Assembly (NCBI RefSeq): GCF_037265215.1
Contig: NZ_CP147737.1
Coordinates: 1,116,001 to 1,180,000 of the forward strand
Length of the DNA stretch: 64,000 bases
DNA from: Xenorhabdus griffiniae
GTDB lineage: Bacteria; Pseudomonadota; Gammaproteobacteria; Enterobacterales; Enterobacteriaceae
Direction: 5' to 3'
Part shown: one piece after another, positions 41,616 to 48,592 of the stretch
Position numbering within the stretch: position 1 is the first letter of the stretch
Layout: each line of letters starts with the position of its first letter
Notes under the pieces: generated by a model
What the model saw: the letters and a program-made list of their open reading frames with translations, nothing else
Told to the model about the DNA's origin: nothing
The model's database searches: none
Translations under genes and position numbers: made by a program

Positions 41616-43139
41616 ATGACTCAGCAATTACAACCCGGTGGAATGTGTCCAGCCATTACATCAGTGAGATGTAGAATGGAGCGAGTCGCATTTCCCAAAG
41701 ATGAGGATCAATGTTATTTAGCCAAGAAAGCAGCTTTCGCCATTTGGGCACCAAAGGCAGGAATAAATAAAAATGGAGCCGCATTCTCGCTAAAACAGGC
41801 AGTGATGAGTGGTCTCATCAGAGTTGAGGAAAGAATTCACGATTGGTTATGGCAATATAAAGCAGAAGTAGTTTTTTTTATGAGGGGCGTATATAAAAAT
41901 CCATTACCTATGTTAGCAAACAGTGAGGCAAGAAAAACCAAATATGCGGGAAATCTCCCCCATTCAGAAAGCCCATTCTCACACTTGACGAATGCTGACA
42001 AGAGCAAATTTGGTGTTACGGGTATCCGACGACCGGATATTATTTTGGTCAAAAACAAGCAACTCCGCTGGCCTGGTCGTGAAGGGCAATATTTTGATGG
42101 TTCTGTTCACCCTGATAATCTTAAGATGCTCATTGAAGTCAAATTTCCAGGTGATACCCTGAAAGAAGGACAGGAAAAAGATTATAAACTTATTGCCACT
42201 AAGGAGCGATTTGGTGTTTTCATTGTTGAGGATAACCGTGATTCAAAGGAGTGGGAAACACTTTCGGCAGAAGCTAAAGCCGCCGAGCGGGAAAACATTA
42301 AGCAACATCTGTCTCAATTCAGCCGTTCTATTATCCCCCCTGCAATAGAAGGATTAGCCTCTTCTTTACCAGTGCCAATACCAGGCTATACAGGTATTGA
42401 GCAGTTGTTACTAAAAAATATCCCCTTAGTCAGCGAGAGGCAATGGCAATACGAACCTATATTTAGCCTGTGGTTAGCCGTGCGTCATACGGCCATTCCA
42501 GCGATGATAGCGCTTTCTTCCGAGAAGGAACCATCATTTTTAGAGCGCGTAGAGCAATATTACGATCAGAGTGCCAGATTTGTATCAGAAAGTGTGACTT
42601 ATGCCCAAAATGCCATTGTCCGAAGTTGGGAATGGACATGGGATTTAACGGCCAGTGGTTTTAATTACCTGAGTGATAAAACCCGTGCAGCATTAGCTGC
42701 CTGTGGTGCCTGGTTTCGTGAATCAGGTCAGTGGATAGCGGATGAAATTATCGATCCGGTGACAAAAAAGCTGAGTTATGCCATTCATTGGGTCAGTGAA
42801 AAAACAGGAGAAATCGTTCGTCTCACCGAAGCTAAAATCAAGGAAGCCGTGGAAACGGTATACAAATATACCGATTTGACGATAGACGCATTGAAACAGG
42901 TCGATTGGTATCAGATAGCCGCTGACCTGGGTAATGGAACAATTCAGTTAATGGTAAAAATAGGAGAAGAAATCATTACCATTATTGAAAAAATTATCGT
43001 TGTCGCAGCGATAGTTTTGCTGGCAGGACTAATTATCTGGGTAGGTAGCGTTGCCGGTGGCATCGCAGCCACGATATGGGCGACCCTGACAGCAGCAGTA
43101 GCGGGTATTACCGCCTTAACAGCGGCAACCGCATCATAA
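41616..43139 (+). CDS. T6SS effector with VRR-NUC nuclease domain (TseV-like)
   Basis: Predicted antibacterial DNase delivered by the neighbouring VgrG. The VRR-NUC (PD-(D/E)xK) core lies at about residues 140-200: VTGIRRPDIILVKN with the catalytic Asp, LIEVKFPGDTLKEGQEKDYKLI with the E-x-K pair. 507 aa in all; the N-terminal 130 residues are of no known fold. The C-terminal half has long helices and a strongly hydrophobic segment (IIVVAAIVLLAGLIIWVGSVAGGIAATIW) near residue 470, which may help membrane crossing or chaperoning. GGAGG precedes the ATG. Pairing with a DUF3396 gene downstream is the known TseV/TsiV arrangement. Confidence 0.88.
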   Translation: MTQQLQPGGMCPAITSVRCRMERVAFPKDEDQCYLAKKAAFAIWAPKAGINKNGAAFSLKQAVMSGLIRVEERIHDWLWQYKAEVVFFMRGVYKNPLPMLANSEARKTKYAGNLPHSESPFSHLTNADKSKFGVTGIRRPDIILVKNKQLRWPGREGQYFDGSVHPDNLKMLIEVKFPGDTLKEGQEKDYKLIATKERFGVFIVEDNRDSKEWETLSAEAKAAERENIKQHLSQFSRSIIPPAIEGLASSLPVPIPGYTGIEQLLLKNIPLVSERQWQYEPIFSLWLAVRHTAIPAMIALSSEKEPSFLERVEQYYDQSARFVSESVTYAQNAIVRSWEWTWDLTASGFNYLSDKTRAALAACGAWFRESGQWIADEIIDPVTKKLSYAIHWVSEKTGEIVRLTEAKIKEAVETVYKYTDLTIDALKQVDWYQIAADLGNGTIQLMVKIGEEIITIIEKIIVVAAIVLLAGLIIWVGSVAGGIAATIWATLTAAVAGITALTAATAS

Positions 43140-43153
43140 GGAAAATGATTATT

Positions 43154-44344
43154 ATGAATAAAGAAGCCTATTTTGAGCATATCAAGACACAATTAACGGG
43201 ATTTACCCTGCAAAGTGAACGAGATATTACCGTCACCCGTTTAGGGTTGGCTATCACGTTGTTTTTTAAACAAGGTTATACCCGTGAAAAGAAAGAACGT
43301 ATTTTAGCCTGTTATCGCCGTTTTCGGGAAATGTACGGGGGGAGGTTAAAATTTCATACCCATGAATTTGATGGATTGAAAAAATATTCAGCCGAAAATA
43401 TCGAAAAAGTAGAACAGTTAATTTTAAACTCAGATGGTAACCAAACGTGTGGTTGGTATGTTAGTGATGCTAAAAATACAAGTGAAGCACCTAATTATTT
43501 GATGCGTTATCTTGATTCCTATGAAATTGATGGAATTCAGGGAACATCTTATTTATGTCTGGTATTGCCTTGGAATACACTGGAAACAGAAAAAGGAAAT
43601 TCAGAATTTTATGAGTGGCTAAACTTTCTTTGTACACAATTAAACCCAGATCACGGCGAATGTGGTTATATGTTGGTACTACCTCGGAATTACCATGAGT
43701 ATATGCCCCAAGAATATCAGCTCGCTATCCGCTATCCAGCGATACAAGTTAATTCCACTGTACATATGGATGCTGGTGATTACTTTAATTCGATACGCAG
43801 TATAAACTGGCTTACCTTGCTGTCACATCGCTTTATCAAACGATTAGGTGGAGAACAATGGGTAAAGAAAAAGTTGTCCGCTTGTACTGATATTACCATT
43901 ACTGAATATAGTAGTGGATTGATTATCCGTGTTGGCGAATACCCCGACTTAACCCCACTACCTGCCAGTGTGCCTGAAAGTTATTTTGTCATTAATGAAT
44001 TAATCCGACCAATTCGCTATGTCATGAAAGAGGGGGATTCCCTCCATTTTTATGGTGAAGGCCATTTTACAGGAAAAACCAGTGCCCTCTGGTATGCCCG
44101 TTATGACCGTGGCCCCCTACAGGTTGACCTGTTAATAACTGGCGAACCCGCCAGAGTCGATGGTTACTGGACAACCAAAGGACGTGAAGGACTGGAAAAC
44201 ATCATTCTGCAAGGTGATATCGCCCCGGATGTAGAGGGTAATGCCCCCGGCACCACTGTATGGCGTTTGGTGCGTCAGATTGAACATGACGACATTAAAG
44301 ATCTGAAAGAACTTGAGGCACAGCAAAATGCGGGCAACCATTGA
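43154..44344 (+). CDS. DUF3396 type VI immunity protein (TsiV-like)
   Basis: A 396-aa cytoplasmic protein matching DUF3396, the immunity family for VRR-NUC effectors. Seen are VTRLGLAITLFFKQGYTREKKERILACYRRFREMYG near the N-terminus, GIQGTSYLCLVLPWNTLE, CGYMLVLPRNYHEYMPQEYQLAIRYPAIQ, and INWLTLLSHRFIKRLGGEQWVKKKL. I start at 43154 because AAGGAAAA is correctly spaced; the ATG at 43145 is too close. Immediately after the effector gene and in the same direction, it should protect the producer from self-intoxication by binding the nuclease domain. The family is long compared with most T6SS immunity proteins. Confidence 0.87.
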   Translation: MNKEAYFEHIKTQLTGFTLQSERDITVTRLGLAITLFFKQGYTREKKERILACYRRFREMYGGRLKFHTHEFDGLKKYSAENIEKVEQLILNSDGNQTCGWYVSDAKNTSEAPNYLMRYLDSYEIDGIQGTSYLCLVLPWNTLETEKGNSEFYEWLNFLCTQLNPDHGECGYMLVLPRNYHEYMPQEYQLAIRYPAIQVNSTVHMDAGDYFNSIRSINWLTLLSHRFIKRLGGEQWVKKKLSACTDITITEYSSGLIIRVGEYPDLTPLPASVPESYFVINELIRPIRYVMKEGDSLHFYGEGHFTGKTSALWYARYDRGPLQVDLLITGEPARVDGYWTTKGREGLENIILQGDIAPDVEGNAPGTTVWRLVRQIEHDDIKDLKELEAQQNAGNH

Positions 44345-44597
44345 TGGAAAAAAAATTATCCTGAAAGGCGATACCACAAACACAAGTGGCACCGTACTAA
44401 CAGGTTCAGGTCTAACCAAACAGGGGGAGCCCGTTGCTTGTGTTGGTGACAGCGTGTTTTGCCCGGCTTGTAAAAGCACGGGAGCTATTGCTGAAGGTTC
44501 TCCACTGACGGTGATACAGGGTAAAGCGGTTGCACTGGAGGGGCACAAAGTAAATTGTAGTTGCCCATCTGGATGTACACTTGTTGCTACGGGTTAA
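44328..44597 (+). CDS. PAAR domain spike-tip protein
   Basis: A free-standing 89-aa PAAR protein that caps the VgrG trimer. The pattern GDTTNTSGTVLTGS, GEPVACVGDSVFCPACKSTGAIAEG and VALEGHKVNCSCPSGCTLVATG holds the metal-binding Cys/His residues. The ATG at 44328 overlaps the immunity gene by 17 bases with GAGG upstream. With tssF, vgrG, effector and immunity genes, it completes a small spike-loading module. Confidence 0.9.
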   Translation: MRATIDGKKIILKGDTTNTSGTVLTGSGLTKQGEPVACVGDSVFCPACKSTGAIAEGSPLTVIQGKAVALEGHKVNCSCPSGCTLVATG

Positions 44598-44643
44598 TAA
44601 AACAAGAAATCACACACTAGCCTGACCGATTGAAATTCTCTTA

Positions 44644-44665
44644 AGTGGCTGTTTTAACAGCCACT
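44644..44665. terminator. Bidirectional terminator between PAAR and invasin genes
   Basis: AGTGGCTGTT (44644-44653) pairs with AACAGCCACT (44656-44665) around TT, with GACTTTATTTA following on the plus side. It lies between two converging genes. Confidence 0.75.
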
Positions 44666-44698
44666 GACTTTATTTAGCCGGTAAATTGGGCAACATTG

Positions 44699-47600
44699 CT
44701 ATCTGCCACACGCAAATCCGGTCATCGGCCAGCCATTTCGCATCCACCGGTCTGTTTCTGCCCAAAACGCCCATTTTGCCTGATGCTCTGCGGAACCTGA
44801 ACTGGCAGCCAGATAATCCGTTGATGTCACGTAAAATTCCCGCGCCCAACCATCATAAAGATAAAAGTTCCCCCATTCCTCATAGAGCCGTTCCAGGGCA
44901 TATTTGGAGGCAATCCGGCTGCCGAGTGATTGGCAAAGCTGTTTCGCATGAGAATAAAAATCTTTCGTCAGGCCGGAGCGCTCAAACCAGGTGTGAACCG
45001 TCAAGGTCAGTGCGACCTGTTGCCCTGTCTCATCAGTGCCGGTGAGCCTGACTCCGTCAGGATTTTGTTGCACCGTCACCCCATCCCCCGATACCGTCAC
45101 CGAGGATGAATCACTCTGCCAGTTCACCCGGCCTGTATTGCCGGCCGTGATAAGGCGAAATTTTGCGCCACGCCAGAGTACGGAAGGCCCCCTGAGACCA
45201 AACGATTTCTGGTTGACATTGCCACCCTGACGGTCAATGGCAACGGTATCAACCAGGCGTAACGGCAGGATAAATTCCACAGAAGAGGAGACTTGCTGCG
45301 CACCCACTTCAGCAGTGACCAAAGCCTGTCCAACATGACGACTGACAAGGGTTGCCGTTGCATTTCCCTGACGGTCTGTCCTGTCTGCTGCAAAAATCAT
45401 CTCGCCAAGGTTGCCAGACCAGTCAACCGCTTTATCCGCAAGCCCCTGCCCATGAATATCCGTGACCGTGACAGTAAAAGTCACCCGATCTTCGCCATCC
45501 GCCGCAGCACGGGTTTTATTGACCCTGACGGTGGATAACAGCACTTCATCAAACGCCACCATGGGGGCGGCCACTTTATGATCTTCAACCTGGATTTGCA
45601 CCTGATGCAGCCCAGCAAACGTGCTGTTCAATCGAACTTGCGTTTGTCCCTGATGGTCAGTTTGTGTGCGTTCTGAAGACAACACACCGTGATCTGCTTG
45701 CCAACTCACCGGCTGATTTGCCACAGGTGATCCCAATGAATCTCGCACTATAGCCGTTAACATAATCGTATCCTGCCCATCACCTTTAGCCCTGACTTTG
45801 TCCACCGTGATCGCGGGTTTCAGCCGGCGTTCAAACATCACCGGAGCAGCATCAAGGGTTTTTCCCGCCACCTCGGCTTTCACCGTTGCCCGCCCTGCGA
45901 TGCGGCTGATTAACCGGGCTGTCGCTTCTCCCTGACTGTTTGTCTGTTCCTGCCTGTCCAGCAGTTGCCCGTTATCCGCAGACCACTGCACTTTACTGTG
46001 GGCAACGGGGTGATCTGCTGCATCGCGCACGTTCACCGTATAAAGAATGCTGTCCTGACCATCGGCCATCGCGGTTTGTTTGTCCGCCTGAAGCGTATGC
46101 GTTAGCGAGGCAATAAAGCGGATCGGAGAAGCCATCACCGTTTCACTGCCAACCGCTACCGTCACTTCGGCATTTCCTGATACTTTGCTGGTTAAATAGG
46201 CGGTGGCCTGCCCTTTCGCATCAGTCATTAATGAAAATAAGGAGAGCTGTCCAAGACTGCTCTGCCAGCCAACAGCCTGATTGGGCACAGGTTGACCACC
46301 GGCGTCTTTAACCGTGACCGTCAAGGTTACCCTTGCTTTTCCATCCGCCTTAACGCTGTGCTTATCAATGGTGATTTCGGGTATCAGCACCGCATCAAAC
46401 TGGACTGAAGGTGCAACAGCAACCTCTTCATCCACGGAAACACGTACTGTGTGCAGCCCCTGCTGACGACTGTGCAGCACGACCGATGCCTGCCCCTGCG
46501 CATCCGTATCCTGCCGGGTTTGGGATAATTCGCCTTTATCACTTGACCAGATAACAGCCTGATTGGAAACAGGAGCGCCTTCCTGATCGGTGACAAGGAT
46601 GGTATAGAGCACACTGTCATGACCATCGGCTTTGGCCTGCGTTTTATTCGCTGTCACCTGTAATTGTTTTTCGGTCGGCAGACTCACCATCATGATTTCT
46701 GCCCGGTTGGAACGATTACCCCGATTATCAACGGCAACCCCCGAAAGCCGGACGGGTTTTCCCGTGGTTTTCGGCAACCGTAATGTCACTTTCTCCGGCC
46801 GTTGATCAAGTACTTTCCCGCCTGCCTGCTGTAATTCAGCCGTATCCAGCGCTAAACGTGCCAACGGATATTTGGTGTGGATAACGGGAAAAAAGGTCAC
46901 TTCCTTGCCTTCATAGCCTTTAACCAAGGTCGGAAAGGCCAGCGTCAGCAGCGTTTGCTTCTGATAATCCAGTACCATATCACTGCGCCGGTTCACAAAA
47001 TCCCACTGACTGGATCTCAGGCTGCGCAGGGGGGCGACGGCGTTCGGGTCAAGCTGATGGCTGAACGGGACACCCAACCGATAATTGAGGTTCAGGGTAA
47101 AACGGTTCTCACTGGTCCCTTGCTTACCCTGCCGAAAATCGGCACCCAGTGTGACTAAGGGGACTGGCGTGTAAGTCAGCCCGGCGATGACGCTGTACGG
47201 ATTTTTCTGGCGTTCGGATCCACCGAATAAGGCGACCTGCTGCCCATCATAGTGTTCATACTTCAACTGTCCGCCCCAGTGAGGAAAAGCCGGCAAATAC
47301 GCTTCGGCCTGAATATCCCAGCCATTGGCGGGTCTTGCATCGAAATCGGTAAGCCGTGAGGGCTTCCAGTGAGATAAGCGCTGGTAAAGATTGGCAGACA
47401 ATTTGACGTTATCGTGCCAGGCTTCTAACCCAAGACTGTAACGGTGGTGCTGCTCCGGCCACAACGCATCCCAGAAGACATTGGCACCCCAGAGCCAGTC
47501 ATCGGCGACATAGCGATAGCCGAATCCGACAGCCGTTGTTGTCTGACCATGGTGGGTTTTTACCCCGAACTGACTGAATGCCGTACCCGAAACCGATTGA

Positions 47601-47944
47601 TAAAAAGGCAGTAACCCATCAAATGCAACGTCTTTTAACGCAAAATGGCTGTCGAAAGGGAGTGTGAGGCGGGCATGGCCGTATTGGTTCAACCACGGTG
47701 TCAGTGTTGATGTGACCGCAGACGATAATTGCTGGGCAGCCAGTGTTTTTGCCGCTTCGCTGGGTGACTGCGATTGAGTCAGTTGCCCCCACTGGGTGGT
47801 GATTTCGGCCAGTTTTGGTGCCGGCAGATCTTGGTTTTGATCTTCTGGCCTGGCCTGATCGGGAAAACTCAGCGCCAGACTTAACCCGCTAATAATCAGC
47901 AATTTTGTTCTATTGTGCCAGGTGGATTGGTTTTTTTGCACCAC
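44699..47944 (-). CDS. Inverse autotransporter adhesin/invasin (intimin family)
   Basis: Outer-membrane surface adhesin, 1081 aa. After an N-terminal secretion signal (LLIISGLSLALSFPDQA) come a helical plug region and the inverse-autotransporter beta barrel at about residues 70-300 (DFKHG-like SHFALKDVAFDGLLPFYQS, YRYVADDWLWGANVFWDALW, LGLEAWHDNVKLSANLYQRLSHW). The passenger has about five bacterial Ig-like (BIG_1) repeats of ~100 residues, each starting like V-K--AKADG-D-V-YT--V-D, and a C-terminal lectin-like domain (FCYSHAKQLC-type KDFYSHAKQLCQSLGSRIAS ... GFACGR) with a Cys pair. GTG start with AAGGG upstream. Host-cell or insect-tissue adhesion is likely. Confidence 0.92.
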   Translation of the reverse strand: MVQKNQSTWHNRTKLLIISGLSLALSFPDQARPEDQNQDLPAPKLAEITTQWGQLTQSQSPSEAAKTLAAQQLSSAVTSTLTPWLNQYGHARLTLPFDSHFALKDVAFDGLLPFYQSVSGTAFSQFGVKTHHGQTTTAVGFGYRYVADDWLWGANVFWDALWPEQHHRYSLGLEAWHDNVKLSANLYQRLSHWKPSRLTDFDARPANGWDIQAEAYLPAFPHWGGQLKYEHYDGQQVALFGGSERQKNPYSVIAGLTYTPVPLVTLGADFRQGKQGTSENRFTLNLNYRLGVPFSHQLDPNAVAPLRSLRSSQWDFVNRRSDMVLDYQKQTLLTLAFPTLVKGYEGKEVTFFPVIHTKYPLARLALDTAELQQAGGKVLDQRPEKVTLRLPKTTGKPVRLSGVAVDNRGNRSNRAEIMMVSLPTEKQLQVTANKTQAKADGHDSVLYTILVTDQEGAPVSNQAVIWSSDKGELSQTRQDTDAQGQASVVLHSRQQGLHTVRVSVDEEVAVAPSVQFDAVLIPEITIDKHSVKADGKARVTLTVTVKDAGGQPVPNQAVGWQSSLGQLSLFSLMTDAKGQATAYLTSKVSGNAEVTVAVGSETVMASPIRFIASLTHTLQADKQTAMADGQDSILYTVNVRDAADHPVAHSKVQWSADNGQLLDRQEQTNSQGEATARLISRIAGRATVKAEVAGKTLDAAPVMFERRLKPAITVDKVRAKGDGQDTIMLTAIVRDSLGSPVANQPVSWQADHGVLSSERTQTDHQGQTQVRLNSTFAGLHQVQIQVEDHKVAAPMVAFDEVLLSTVRVNKTRAAADGEDRVTFTVTVTDIHGQGLADKAVDWSGNLGEMIFAADRTDRQGNATATLVSRHVGQALVTAEVGAQQVSSSVEFILPLRLVDTVAIDRQGGNVNQKSFGLRGPSVLWRGAKFRLITAGNTGRVNWQSDSSSVTVSGDGVTVQQNPDGVRLTGTDETGQQVALTLTVHTWFERSGLTKDFYSHAKQLCQSLGSRIASKYALERLYEEWGNFYLYDGWAREFYVTSTDYLAASSGSAEHQAKWAFWAETDRWMRNGWPMTGFACGR

Positions 47945-48045
47945 GGATTATGACCCTTTTCATTCATACTGAAAGGGGTAACATGCAGAAAAAGGGCGTT
48001 AAATACTGCGGTTAATTCTTTTTCTCATGGTGAAAATTACCTGGA

Positions 48046-48531
48046 TCAGCGATGAACAGGAACCCCGTTAAATGTATGCGTACAGCACTGACACTGGACA
48101 GGAATATCATTTACTGACAGATTTGGATTCACCTTCCTTAAAAAACCGGATCCATCGACGAACAACCCGTTGTAATAACTGGATTCACCACAGCGGATAT
48201 ACTCTCTTTGTTCATGCGCCTGTAACGCCACTAGCCAAAATAAAGGTTCTGGACTGTCCAGTCGCTGAATGGCTTCACTGTGAACCGCATCCCATTTTTC
48301 GCCGACTTTACTCAATAAAAACATAAAAAGTGGCGTGTAATCTAAGCCGCGTCTTTGTTTGCCTTTCATAGACAGAAAGCAGGGCATATCTTCCCTGATT
48401 AATTTTTGTCTGTCTCGTTCCCATCGATATTCACCGCCATGATGAAAAACGAAATGGGCTGTCGTATTGACCCGACGATAAAGTTTCTTTTTTCCATGAT
48501 TGGATTGATTTTTTTTCATTCTTATATTCAT
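48046..48531 (-). CDS. Hypothetical protein next to invasin gene
   Basis: A 161-aa protein of no family I can name. It has a very basic start (MKKNQSNHGKKKLYRR), then a conserved-looking core YRWERDRQKLIREDMPCFLSMKGKQRRGLDYTPLFMFLLSKVGEKW and GESSYYNGLFVDGSGFLRKVNP, and a Cys/His end (VQCQCCTHTFNGVPVHR) that could bind a metal. No signal peptide. It reads leftward toward the invasin gene, about 100 bases away. The ribosome site is weak for the ATG at 48531; the ATG at 48519 is an alternative. The composition of its motifs suggests a real folded protein. Confidence 0.65.
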   Translation of the reverse strand: MNIRMKKNQSNHGKKKLYRRVNTTAHFVFHHGGEYRWERDRQKLIREDMPCFLSMKGKQRRGLDYTPLFMFLLSKVGEKWDAVHSEAIQRLDSPEPLFWLVALQAHEQREYIRCGESSYYNGLFVDGSGFLRKVNPNLSVNDIPVQCQCCTHTFNGVPVHR

Positions 48532-48592
48532 CTCAATTTTTTAGGCAAGAGAGGTAACGTCAGTCAATATACCCGATAATAAGATTAAATCG

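Noticed and set aside
48072-48326. Plus-strand 84-codon frame
   Set aside because: It is antisense to the hypothetical gene at 48046-48531, whose protein has a strong conserved-looking pattern.
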